Source: an uncultured Veillonella sp. (lineage in GTDB: Bacteria; Bacillota; Negativicutes; Veillonellales; Veillonellaceae). Taken from it: a stretch of DNA of 11,011 bases. A program made the translations under genes and the position numbers. Of this stretch, positions 1 to 6,679 are shown piece after piece; position 1 is the stretch's first letter, and each line of letters starts with the position of its first letter. The notes beneath the pieces are model-generated. The model saw only the letters and a program-made list of their open reading frames with translations. It made no database searches and was not told the origin of the DNA. The stretch spans positions 1 through 11,011 of the forward strand of contig NZ_CAJLUB010000055.1 in the NCBI RefSeq assembly GCF_905209685.1, read 5' to 3'.

Positions 1-200
1 ATCGCGTTACAGCTACAGAAAAGGTAAACGGTACAAAGGTTACTTTCAAAGGTGGCGAAAAAATGGTATATCTCGCTGGTTGGACAAAAGATGGTCAAAA
101 CCATGCGATGTACTTTGAACGCCCTGTAAATCGCGACATGGCAAAAGCGATCATTGCTAATACTGTAGCACCTACAGCACATACAGCATATACAAAATAA
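1..200 (+). CDS. C-terminal fragment of a small secreted protein, paralogue of the 9616-10248 protein
   Basis: The open frame enters from the left edge (first complete codon at base 3) and ends at TAA 198-200, giving 65 visible residues. The start and any signal peptide lie outside the window. The visible part aligns without gaps to the C-terminus of the protein at 9616-10248: VNG, VYLAxW, DGQNH/EGQNH and a final xxII segment are shared, roughly 19 identities over 44 positions. Since that paralogue has a clear Sec signal peptide, this one is probably exported too. The pattern of a short beta region with a conserved Trp, then GQNH and a short amphipathic helix, vaguely recalls DUF4367-type envelope domains, but I cannot confirm this. 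It ends with an unusual Ala/Thr-rich tail (APTAHTAYTK) that the paralogue lacks. No function is assigned. Confidence 0.85.
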   Translation, partial: RVTATEKVNGTKVTFKGGEKMVYLAGWTKDGQNHAMYFERPVNRDMAKAIIANTVAPTAHTAYTK

Positions 201-274
201 TATAACAGTCTAGCCTAGTGGGATAGGCATGCGAGCTGTGGTGAAGCACTCGCATGGACACTGTAAGGGTTATA
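201..274 (+). ncRNA. structured leader RNA, possible riboswitch/attenuator aptamer upstream of the ABC importer operon
   Basis: Immediately after the stop of the first gene, 74 bases can fold into a three-way junction. The closing stem is TATAAC 201-206 with GTTATA 269-274; ACAGT 205-209 / ACTGT 260-264 is an alternative closing pair. Hairpin A is GCCTA 213-217 / TAGGC 224-228. Hairpin B is CATGCGAG 228-235 / CTCGCATG 249-256, sharing base 228 with hairpin A. An intrinsic terminator starts six bases later. GGGA (220-223), GGTGAA (240-245) and ACTGTAA (260-266) occur in the order seen in cobalamin riboswitch cores, but the downstream B12 box is absent, so the class is unproven. The D-arm-like stretch 211-228 is not followed by a normal anticodon arm or T-arm, so this is not a tRNA. 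Structure was read by eye only. Confidence 0.4.
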
Positions 275-279
275 TAAGA

Positions 280-308
280 AACGGCTCCTCATATGAGGGG
301 CCGTTTTT
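280..308 (+). terminator. Rho-independent terminator between the first gene and the importer operon
   Basis: An 11-base stem, AACGGCTCCTC (280-290) with GAGGGGCCGTT (295-305), contains one G-U type mismatch. The loop is ATAT, and a U-tract runs to 308. It can end the first gene. Because it lies between the structured leader and the importer operon, it could also be the expression platform of an attenuator. The same AACGGCTCCT stem recurs at 7669-7693. Confidence 0.85.
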
Positions 309-328
309 GTTTTGGTATGCAAAACTTT

Positions 329-347
329 CATAATGATAACGATTCTA
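329..347 (+). promoter_or_regulatory. Fur-box-like operator candidate
   Basis: CATAATGATAACGATTCTA matches the classical 19-bp Fur consensus at about 14 of 19 positions, including an uninterrupted ATAATGATAA block. It lies about 90 bases before the first importer gene. A Fur-family regulator (Fur, Zur or a nickel/cobalt sensor) is a reasonable guess for a metal importer, but AT-rich DNA makes such matches common. Confidence 0.35.
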
Positions 348-348
348 A

Positions 349-364
349 ATACCCGTATGGGTAT
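349..364 (+). promoter_or_regulatory. inverted repeat ATACCC-N4-GGGTAT, possible operator
   Basis: A perfect 6-base inverted repeat (349-354 and 359-364) with a GTAT spacer directly follows the Fur-box-like site, between the terminator and the importer start. GC-containing palindromes stand out in this AT-rich leader. It could bind a dimeric repressor; which one cannot be said. A clear -35/-10 pair for the operon was not found nearby. Confidence 0.3.
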
Positions 365-433
365 ATCTATCTAAGTATTACATTGATAGAATATAAATAT
401 AGCTATTTTGTGATAAAGAAGGCAGGTGATGTA

Positions 434-1384
434 TTGTATCGATTAATACTACAGCGTTTGGTGAGTATTGTAGGTATTTTATTGGTGGTTACTATTGGTA
501 CATTTGTATTGATAAAATTATCCCCTATTGATCCTGTGTCGATGAAGTTTAATCTTGTAGGGGCTACACCAGATCCAGTTGTGGTTGCACAAATACGAGA
601 GCAGTTAGGGCTCAATGATCCTTGGTGGCAGCAATACTTACGTTGGTTAGGTCAAATTGTACAAGGGGACTTTGGTGAGTCTATACTTTATGCAGTGCCT
701 GTGGCCACGTTGTTGAAAGGGGCGCTACCAAATACATTGGGGCTCGTATCTTTAGCGCTTGTCATGGGGGTTGCAGTAACAATACCTCTTGGTATAGTAT
801 CTGCAAAATATCAGGATTCTTGGATCGATCATGGTATACGTCTAGTAACGTTCTTGGCCTTAGCTATTCCTGGGTTCTGGGTCGGTTTATTATTATTGTA
901 CTTATTCGGTGTTAAATTACAGCTAGTGTCGGTAACGAATACCAATGGCTTTTCTGCCTATGTATTGCCCGCGGTAACCCTTGCTTTATGGATATGTGGC
1001 CTCTATATTCGTCGATTGCGCAATGCTATTTTAGAAGTGTCGCGACAGCCCTTTGTACAGGGGGCGCGAGCATTAGGCTTGCCAGAATGGATGGTCTACA
1101 CCCGTTACATATTCCCTCATGTGGGACTTATGTTGTTGCCTATGATGGGGGTAACGATGGGTGCCATGCTAGGCGGGTCTGCCGTTATTGAAACGGTATT
1201 CTCTATAAAAGGCATTGGTTACATGATGGTGCAAGGCATTATGGCTCGCGATTATGTTTTGATGCAAGGCTATATTATTTGGATTACTATGGTATTCATC
1301 GTGATTAATATCATCATTGATGTATTGAGCATTTGGCTAAATCCAAAACGAAGAGCTGCTATAAAAGGAGGCTCCTATGAATAG
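434..1384 (+). CDS. ABC transporter permease, NikB/OppB family (first permease of a nickel/peptide-type importer)
   Basis: One of two channel-forming inner-membrane subunits of a nickel/oligopeptide-type ABC importer. The chosen start is TTG 434, preceded by AGGTGA at 424-429; it gives 316 residues, the usual NikB/DppB length. An in-frame ATG at 293 lies inside the terminator hairpin and would add 47 unlikely residues. The protein opens with the family's typical N-terminal membrane helix (residues 8-28, ending IKLSPIDPV). It then has a periplasmic segment containing LGLNDPWWQQYLRWL and GDFGES (to about 83), and further membrane helices. The cytoplasmic EAA-type loop (about 205-228, QGARALGLPEWMVYTRYI) contacts the ATPases. 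A last helix precedes a basic tail. It overlaps the next permease by 8 bases, indicating translational coupling. Family assignment is strong; the substrate is inferred from the binding protein. Confidence 0.92.
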   Translation: MYRLILQRLVSIVGILLVVTIGTFVLIKLSPIDPVSMKFNLVGATPDPVVVAQIREQLGLNDPWWQQYLRWLGQIVQGDFGESILYAVPVATLLKGALPNTLGLVSLALVMGVAVTIPLGIVSAKYQDSWIDHGIRLVTFLALAIPGFWVGLLLLYLFGVKLQLVSVTNTNGFSAYVLPAVTLALWICGLYIRRLRNAILEVSRQPFVQGARALGLPEWMVYTRYIFPHVGLMLLPMMGVTMGAMLGGSAVIETVFSIKGIGYMMVQGIMARDYVLMQGYIIWITMVFIVINIIIDVLSIWLNPKRRAAIKGGSYE

Positions 1385-2186
1385 ACGAAAGCCTTACACT
1401 TTATATGCTATGTTGGTATTAGCAGCTCTGTGGATTGCATTTTTCTTATGCGCTCCCTATATAGCACCATTTGATCCTGAAACGACGAGTATCGCGGACC
1501 GCTTACAAGACATTAGTAGTACCCATCTATTAGGTACTGACCAACTCGGTCGTGATGTGTGGTCTCGTATTTTGTACGGTGGTAAAGTCTCTTTAGGGAT
1601 TGCTTTCACCATCATTGGCATTAGTGGGGCCATCGGTATCGCTATTGGTGGCTTAGCAGGATTCTCTACACCTAGCATTGACCGTTGGTTATCTCGCTTG
1701 ATTGATTTGGTACTAGGGTTTCCGAACATGGTGATTGCCATTGCTTTCATCGGTATTATGGGACCTAGCATAACGAATGTGATCATTTCCTTGTGCATTA
1801 CGAAATGGGCGGAATATGCCCGTATCACTAGAGGCTTTGTACAGATTGAACGCCACGCGGAGTATATTACCTTTGCTCGTATGTCAGGTGCTTCAAATCT
1901 ACGAATTCTGTGGCGCTATATTCTGCCGAATGTATTGCCACCGTTGGTGATTGTTATTATTCAACATCTAGGTGATGCCATCATTTTGGTAGCCAGTTTC
2001 TCGCTCATAGGCATCGGTGTGCAACCGCCGGATCCGGAGTGGGGCGCTATCTTGTTGAGCTCCCGAGATTTTCTACAAACGGCGCCGTGGCTGCTAATTT
2101 ACCCGGGGCTCGCTATTTTTATTACTGTTGTTTTATTTAACTATATTGGCGATGCGTTGCGCGATGCTCTCGATGTATCTCGTTAA
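1377..2186 (+). CDS. ABC transporter permease, NikC/OppC family (second permease)
   Basis: Second channel subunit, pairing with the upstream permease in the cytoplasmic membrane. ATG 1377 has AGGAGG at 1366-1371 and overlaps the previous gene by 8 bases. The 269-residue protein has an N-terminal membrane anchor (about 9-31) followed by the OppC/NikC hallmark HLLGTDQLGRDVWSRILYG (50-68). About five transmembrane helices follow, with an EAA loop around 161-181 (AEYITFARMSGASNLRILWR) and the conserved SFSLIGIGVQPPDPEWG near 207-223. The length matches the family. The ribosome-binding site is embedded in AGGAGgCTCCT, a small palindrome that could mask it until upstream ribosomes open it. Expression is presumably coupled to the upstream permease. 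Confidence 0.93.
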   Translation: MNRRKPYTLYAMLVLAALWIAFFLCAPYIAPFDPETTSIADRLQDISSTHLLGTDQLGRDVWSRILYGGKVSLGIAFTIIGISGAIGIAIGGLAGFSTPSIDRWLSRLIDLVLGFPNMVIAIAFIGIMGPSITNVIISLCITKWAEYARITRGFVQIERHAEYITFARMSGASNLRILWRYILPNVLPPLVIVIIQHLGDAIILVASFSLIGIGVQPPDPEWGAILLSSRDFLQTAPWLLIYPGLAIFITVVLFNYIGDALRDALDVSR

Positions 2187-2217
2187 CCGTGCTGTGTATA
2201 GATTTTTTATGGTGAAA

Positions 2218-2230
2218 GCCTCGATGAGGC
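2218..2230 (+). other. small intercistronic hairpin before the binding-protein gene
   Basis: GCCTC-GAT-GAGGC forms a perfect 5-bp stem in the 66-base gap between the second permease and the lipoprotein gene, the only real spacer in the operon. It ends 22 bases before the ATG and has no U-tract, so it is not a terminator. In binding-protein operons such hairpins can mark an mRNA processing or stabilisation point that raises receptor output; that role here is inference. Confidence 0.35.
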
Positions 2231-2252
2231 AATGTATTTTAAAGGAGATATT

Positions 2253-3776
2253 ATGAAACGTTGGTTATTAGCGTGTCTAACTATGCTGTGCATGGTAGCT
2301 CTCTTGGTTGGTTGCGGAAGTGATACCGCTAAACAAGGCAAACAAGGGAAGCATATGAATGTTGGTTTGTATTGGTTTGGTGAAACATTAGACCCAACTC
2401 ACGAGTGGGATGCGTGGACATTGACTCGTATCGGCGCTGGTGAAACATTGGCAACGGTAACACCAGATATGAAATTTACTCCACAATTAGCAGACTCTTG
2501 GGAAAATGTGGACCCTACAACATGGAAATTCCACATCCGTGAAAATGTTAAATTCCACAATGGCACTCCAATGACGCCACAAAAGGTAAAAGAGTCCATC
2601 GAGTACACAATGAAACAAAGTGCTCGTTCTGCAAAAGCTGTTAAGATTGAATCTATCGCAGTAGATGGTCAAAACTTGATTATTAAAACGACAGAACCTA
2701 ATGGTTCCTTGTTATCTAGCTTAACTGAACCAGCGTTCGTTATCATGGACACTGCAGATCTTAAAGACGTAGCATCTAAACCAGTTCTTACAGGCCCTTA
2801 TAAAATCACTGCTTTCAAAAAAGGTGAAACTATTGAATTGGAAGCCTTTGCAGATTACTGGGGTGGCAAACCAGGTCTTGATACTGTAACTGTAAAAGAC
2901 ATTGAAGACAACAATAAACGCGCTATGGCGTTACAATCTAAAGACGTAGACGTAATTCAAAAAGTGGACTCTGCTAACCGCAGCTTGTTCAAAGACGGTT
3001 TCAATATTCAAGACGTTGCTGGCGTTCGTGTGTTTATGTTGAAAGCAAACCACACAGAAGCATCTCCATTGCATGATAAAGCTGTACGTTCCGCTATTGC
3101 TCATATCATTAACTATGATTCCATGGCTAAAATCATCGGCAATGGCTCTACACCAGGGGCGGCACCATTCCCGCCATCTGCCAACTTAGGCTATGATGCG
3201 ATTGCTAATAAACCGATGACAGATGTAGCAAAAGCTGACCAAATCTTGACTCAAGCTGGTTACGCTAAAAATGCAAACGGCATGTATGCAAAAGATGGCA
3301 AAGAATTAGCGATTACCATTGCTATTTGGGGTAAAGACACAAGCTTATACGAAGAAATCCAACAAGAATTGAAAAAAGCGGGTATTGCTGTAACTCTTAA
3401 GAAATTACAAAGCCCTGATGAAGTAGATACACTTGGTACAGATGGTTTTGATTTGGTAGAACGCAATGTAGTGACTATGTCTACAAACGATCCTTACTGG
3501 TTCCTCAGCTTATTCTACAAAACTGGTGCGAAAGCAAACATTGGCGGCTACACTAATTCTCAAGTAGATGCGTTAATCGACCAATTGTCTGTAACATTTG
3601 ATCAAAACGAACGCTCTAATATTGCAAAACAAGCGCAACAAATCTTAGTTGATGACGTGGCAGATATCTACTTGTTATATCCAAGTGCAACAGTTGTATC
3701 TACTACAAAAGTTAAAAATGTACCAGTACATCCTATCGATTACTACTTATTAACAAAGGATTCTACTATTGAATAA
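2253..3776 (+). CDS. lipoprotein substrate-binding protein of nickel/peptide-type ABC importer (SBP family 5, NikA-like)
   Basis: Extracytoplasmic receptor of the importer. The start is ATG 2253, 10 bases after AGGAG (2242-2246); an in-frame ATG at 2232 lies ahead of that site and would spoil the signal peptide. It gives 507 residues. Residues 1-21 are a lipoprotein signal, positive KR then a hydrophobic core ending LVGC, with Cys21 the likely lipidated residue. The mature part opens MNVGLYWFGETLDPTHEWDA, then has ENVDPTTWKFHIRENVKFHNG (85-104), the SBP_bac_5 signature, and GPYKITAF / DYWGGKPGLDTV around 181-212. The LDPxHEWDxW opening and PTTWKFHIR segment resemble NikA/CntA-like nickel or metal-chelate receptors more than DppA/OppA, but substrate is an inference. 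Codon use is more uniform than in the permeases, suggesting high expression. The stop overlaps the next gene. Confidence 0.93.
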   Translation: MKRWLLACLTMLCMVALLVGCGSDTAKQGKQGKHMNVGLYWFGETLDPTHEWDAWTLTRIGAGETLATVTPDMKFTPQLADSWENVDPTTWKFHIRENVKFHNGTPMTPQKVKESIEYTMKQSARSAKAVKIESIAVDGQNLIIKTTEPNGSLLSSLTEPAFVIMDTADLKDVASKPVLTGPYKITAFKKGETIELEAFADYWGGKPGLDTVTVKDIEDNNKRAMALQSKDVDVIQKVDSANRSLFKDGFNIQDVAGVRVFMLKANHTEASPLHDKAVRSAIAHIINYDSMAKIIGNGSTPGAAPFPPSANLGYDAIANKPMTDVAKADQILTQAGYAKNANGMYAKDGKELAITIAIWGKDTSLYEEIQQELKKAGIAVTLKKLQSPDEVDTLGTDGFDLVERNVVTMSTNDPYWFLSLFYKTGAKANIGGYTNSQVDALIDQLSVTFDQNERSNIAKQAQQILVDDVADIYLLYPSATVVSTTKVKNVPVHPIDYYLLTKDSTIE

Positions 3777-4536
3777 ATCTGATTGTATCGTATTTGATAA
3801 GGTTACAATTTCATATGGTGCGGAGCAAGCGGTACGCGATGTATCCTTCTCCGTGCCTAATGGTGAGGTCTTTGCCATCGTTGGTGAAAGCGGATCTGGT
3901 AAATCTACGTTAGTTCGTGCCGCCTTTGGCATGTTGAAACAAGCTACCATTAGCGGCCAAATTTTGCTAAACGGAACCGATGTTTCTACATTGAGTGATG
4001 GTGATTGGCGACAATTGCGGGGCACGAAGATTTCTATGATCTTTCAAAATCCCAGCGCCTATCTAAATCCAAATCGCACCGTAGAAAATCACTTTAAGGA
4101 TTTGTTCTGTGCTCATGATGAAAGCTATGATGTAAGCCGCGTTATAGATATGCTTAATCTTGTTCACTTAACCGACGGAGAGCGTATCTTGCAGTCCTAT
4201 CCGTTTCAATTGAGCGGTGGCATGCAGCAGCGATTGGCAATAGCTTTAAGCCTTATCTTGAGGCCTAGCATCGTGTTTGCTGATGAACCAACTAGTGCCT
4301 TAGATATGCTCGTGCAAGCCTCTGTATTAGACCTTATGAAAGAGGTAACACAAGCTCTTGGAGCAACGGTGATTATCGTAACCCATAATATCAAGTCGGC
4401 CGCACAAATTGCCAATAGCATTGGCGTTATGAATAAGGGACAGCTCGTCGAAGTAGGCTCCACCGAAGAGGTTATGGCATGCCCAAAAGATGAGTATACT
4501 CGTATTTTGTTAGATTCTGTAATGAAAGTGGTGTAG
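3769..4536 (+). CDS. ABC importer ATP-binding protein, NikD/DppD family
   Basis: First ATPase of the importer. It starts with TTG at 3769, with AAAGGA at 3755-3760, and overlaps the end of the binding-protein gene by 8 bases, implying coupled translation. The 255-residue protein has all ATPase motifs: Walker A GESGSGKS (39-46), Q-loop Gln93 in MIFQNPSAYLNP, signature LSGGMQQR (148-155), Walker B IVFADEP with Asp172/Glu173, D-loop SALD and switch His206 in VTHN. The MIFQNPxxxLNP stretch is typical of the nickel/dipeptide subfamily. It is shorter than DppD (about 325 residues): the C-terminal extension with the Cys-rich iron-sulfur motif of many OppD/DppD proteins is absent, as in NikD. It probably heterodimerises with the next ATPase. 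Confidence 0.93.
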   Translation: MNKSDCIVFDKVTISYGAEQAVRDVSFSVPNGEVFAIVGESGSGKSTLVRAAFGMLKQATISGQILLNGTDVSTLSDGDWRQLRGTKISMIFQNPSAYLNPNRTVENHFKDLFCAHDESYDVSRVIDMLNLVHLTDGERILQSYPFQLSGGMQQRLAIALSLILRPSIVFADEPTSALDMLVQASVLDLMKEVTQALGATVIIVTHNIKSAAQIANSIGVMNKGQLVEVGSTEEVMACPKDEYTRILLDSVMKVV

Positions 4537-4537
4537 T

Positions 4538-5278
4538 ATGATTCAACTCGAGAATATCTGTAAACAATATACAAACCACAATCATACGGTTCGTGCTGTT
4601 GATGATGTATCTTTTTCTGTAGCGGAGAATGAACGGGTAGGTATTGCCGGTGGTAGTGGTTCTGGTAAAAGTACATTGCTTAGGATGATTGCCATGCTAG
4701 AAAAACCTACATCTGGCACCTTGCGACTCTTTGGTGAAGACATCCATTCCATTCAAAATCATACAGAAATATATCGCTCTATGCAGATGATGTTCCAAAA
4801 TCCCTTGGCGGTGATTCCGCCTAGAATGAACTTAGAAGTATTTCTCTTAGAGCCGTATATCAACTATGGGCTTATGGATATAGCCGCTGCAAAGGACGAT
4901 ATCCGCAAATGGATGCAACGAGTAGACTTGCCAGAAAATACGGTGTATAAATACCCTCACGAAGTCAGCGGTGGTCAGCTACAACGTGTCGTATTGGCAC
5001 GGATCATGTTGATGAACCCCAAGCTAGTACTCTTTGACGAACCTACATCAGCCCTTGATGCGGTGAATCAAAAACTAGTGTTAGACCTATTACAAAAACT
5101 CCATTCGGAACAACCCTTCGGCTACGTATTCGTCAGCCATGATATTGGCCTGTTACAAGCCGTAACAGATCGAATCATCGTTATGAAAGACGGACACATC
5201 GTTGAAATCATCGAATCAAAACGGCTTAAAGAAGCGGTACATCCTTATACAAAAGCACTTGTAGAAGCAAGTGAGTAA
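4538..5278 (+). CDS. ABC importer ATP-binding protein, NikE/DppF family
   Basis: Second ATPase. ATG 4538 lies one base after the TAG of the previous gene, and only a weak GAAAG is visible upstream, so translation probably depends on reinitiation. The 246-residue protein has Walker A GGSGSGKS (38-45), Q-loop Gln87 in MMFQNPLAVIPPRM, signature VSGGQLQR (143-150), Walker B LVLFDEP (Asp167/Glu168), SALD and switch His201 in VSHD. The Q-loop segment reads IPPRM, matching the xxxxPRM typical of NikE/DppF subunits, and there is no C-terminal extension. The two ATPases together drive transport by the permease pair. This is the last gene of the operon; a terminator follows 40 bases downstream. Confidence 0.93.
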   Translation: MIQLENICKQYTNHNHTVRAVDDVSFSVAENERVGIAGGSGSGKSTLLRMIAMLEKPTSGTLRLFGEDIHSIQNHTEIYRSMQMMFQNPLAVIPPRMNLEVFLLEPYINYGLMDIAAAKDDIRKWMQRVDLPENTVYKYPHEVSGGQLQRVVLARIMLMNPKLVLFDEPTSALDAVNQKLVLDLLQKLHSEQPFGYVFVSHDIGLLQAVTDRIIVMKDGHIVEIIESKRLKEAVHPYTKALVEASE

Positions 5279-5318
5279 ACGAAAGCCCTTATTTTGTATA
5301 TTGAATAATAGAAATATT

Positions 5319-5368
5319 AAAAAAATACAATCATGTGAGCATTTGGCTCATTTGGTTGTATTTTTTTT
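5319..5368 (+). terminator. strong Rho-independent terminator of the importer operon
   Basis: A long imperfect hairpin pairs the A-run and ATACAA.CA..TGAGC (to 5340) with GCTCA...TTGTAT and the T-run (5346-5368), around the loop ATTTG (5341-5345). One mismatch and two wobbles are seen. The poly-A before and poly-T after make it potentially bidirectional, but the neighbouring genes both run rightward. Confidence 0.88.
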
Positions 5369-5384
5369 GTGTGCGTTGTATACT
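5356..5384 (+). promoter_or_regulatory. predicted promoter of the RloAB cassette
   Basis: TTGTAT (5356-5361) and TATACT (5379-5384) are 17 bases apart. The -35 lies in the right arm of the preceding terminator, so the cassette has its own promoter squeezed against the importer terminator. The start would fall near 5391, giving a leader of about 18 bases with GGAGGA (5397-5402). A TTGACG at 5384 is too close to the gene to act as a -35. Confidence 0.4.
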
Positions 5385-5408
5385 TGACGTAAGAATGGAG
5401 GAAGTATT

Positions 5409-6677
5409 ATGTTAATTCAGTTTTCCTTTAAAAATTTTAGATCCTTTAAGGATGAAGCTATTTTAGATTTAACAGCAACAACTTGCACTGAATTTCCTGA
5501 ACATGTACGGGCATCTGGTGGTGAAAAAGTATTACCTGTAGCGGCTATATTTGGTGCTAATGCTAGTGGTAAGTCGAATGTATATAACGCATTTGAGTAT
5601 ATGACTCAATATGTCTTGCGTTCCTTTTCTTTTGGTGATGAAGATATTGAATCTGATGCTAAGATTAAACAGGACCCATTTTTATTTGATATAGAATCTG
5701 TTGATAAGGTATCTGTTTTTGAGGTATATTTTACAATCCCTGGAGATGATAAACAAAAAGTTTATAATTATGGTTTCTCTATGAACCGTCAGGGCATTGA
5801 AGAAGAGTGGTTAAATATTAAAGCTAGAACTGTTAGAGAATATAGACCTATATTTTATAGAAACACAGCTCATGAAGAGCTAGATTTATCTGGGATTCCT
5901 AAAGCAAGTCAAGAAAATATTAAAATATCTTTAGAACCACAAACTTTAATAGTATCTCTTGGAGCTAAGTTGAAAATTGAGAAATGTAAATTAATAAGAG
6001 ACTGGTTCGGATATAATTCTTTATCGAATTTCGCAGATCCTATAGAGTCTTTACTTCGCTACAGGATGATGCCTAAAGGATTTGTTGAGGATAAGAATGT
6101 TCAAAATAAAGTAGTGAATTTTTTAGGTGCTTTTGATGATAGCATAAAGGGGTTTTCTATTACAAAGCACGAAAAAGAAGAAGAGAAAGAAAAAAGAAAG
6201 GTATATTCTATTAATACCCTACATGTAAAAAAAGGTAGTAATAAATCTGTAGAAATATCGCTTGGCGAGGAGTCTGCGGGGACACAAAAAATGTTTGCTT
6301 TGTATCCAGAGCTTCAATCTGTCTTGACTAAGGGCGCCGTATTATTTGTTGATGAGCTAAATGCGCGACTACATCCTTTGTTGATGCGGAATATATTACT
6401 ATTATTTTTAAATCCCGAAATTAATACAAATAATGCACAGTTAATTTTTACAACTCATGATTTGCTTCCTATGTCTAATCGATTATTACGACGTGATGAG
6501 ATTTGGTTCGCAGAAAAAGATATTGATGGAGCCTCGGAATTATATTCCTTAATTGATTTTAAGGGAGAAACAGGAAAAGCAGTTCGTAAGGATGTAAATT
6601 ATATTAAGCAATATTTATTAGGTAATTATGGCGCAATACCGTTATTAAAAGATATGGACTTTTCTTCGGAGAAATAA
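5409..6677 (+). CDS. rloA: RloA/AbiLi-type AAA (ABC-like) ATPase of a predicted anti-phage cassette
   Basis: Predicted cytosolic ATPase sensor/regulator of an RloAB (AbiL-like) defence pair. ATG 5409 has GGAGGA 6 bases upstream. The 422-residue protein opens with IQFSFKNFRSFKDEAILDLTA, the usual start of SMC/RecF-like ABC ATPases. It has Walker A GANASGKS (49-56), a central insert with a highly charged stretch (about 254-264), a degenerate signature SLGEESAGTQK (284-294), Walker B AVLFVDE (Asp315/Glu316) followed by LNARLHP, and switch His350 in FTTHD. The C-terminal FKGETGKAVRKDVNYIKQYLLGNYGAIP is characteristic of RloA-like proteins. It is full length with all ATPase residues present. The coding DNA is visibly richer in A/T and in codons such as aga, ata and tta than the importer genes, suggesting acquisition. 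A defence role follows from the family and the RloB neighbour. Confidence 0.88.
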   Translation: MLIQFSFKNFRSFKDEAILDLTATTCTEFPEHVRASGGEKVLPVAAIFGANASGKSNVYNAFEYMTQYVLRSFSFGDEDIESDAKIKQDPFLFDIESVDKVSVFEVYFTIPGDDKQKVYNYGFSMNRQGIEEEWLNIKARTVREYRPIFYRNTAHEELDLSGIPKASQENIKISLEPQTLIVSLGAKLKIEKCKLIRDWFGYNSLSNFADPIESLLRYRMMPKGFVEDKNVQNKVVNFLGAFDDSIKGFSITKHEKEEEKEKRKVYSINTLHVKKGSNKSVEISLGEESAGTQKMFALYPELQSVLTKGAVLFVDELNARLHPLLMRNILLLFLNPEINTNNAQLIFTTHDLLPMSNRLLRRDEIWFAEKDIDGASELYSLIDFKGETGKAVRKDVNYIKQYLLGNYGAIPLLKDMDFSSEK

Positions 6678-6679
6678 TT

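Noticed and set aside
201..274. A tRNA gene, suggested by the D-arm-like TAGCCTAGTGGGATAGGC
   Set aside because: The next arm spans 27 bases rather than the 17 of an anticodon arm, and there is no GGTTCGA-type T-arm or paired 7-bp acceptor stem.
293..433. N-terminal extension of the first permease from ATG 293
   Set aside because: The ATG lies inside the terminator hairpin, has no ribosome-binding site, and the extra 47 residues (MRGRFCFGMQNFHN...) do not resemble a permease start; TTG 434 has AGGTGA and gives the family length.
1457..1828. Minus-strand ORF within the second permease, and similar antisense frames in the receptor and ATPase genes
   Set aside because: They overlap strongly supported family members entirely and show no start signals.
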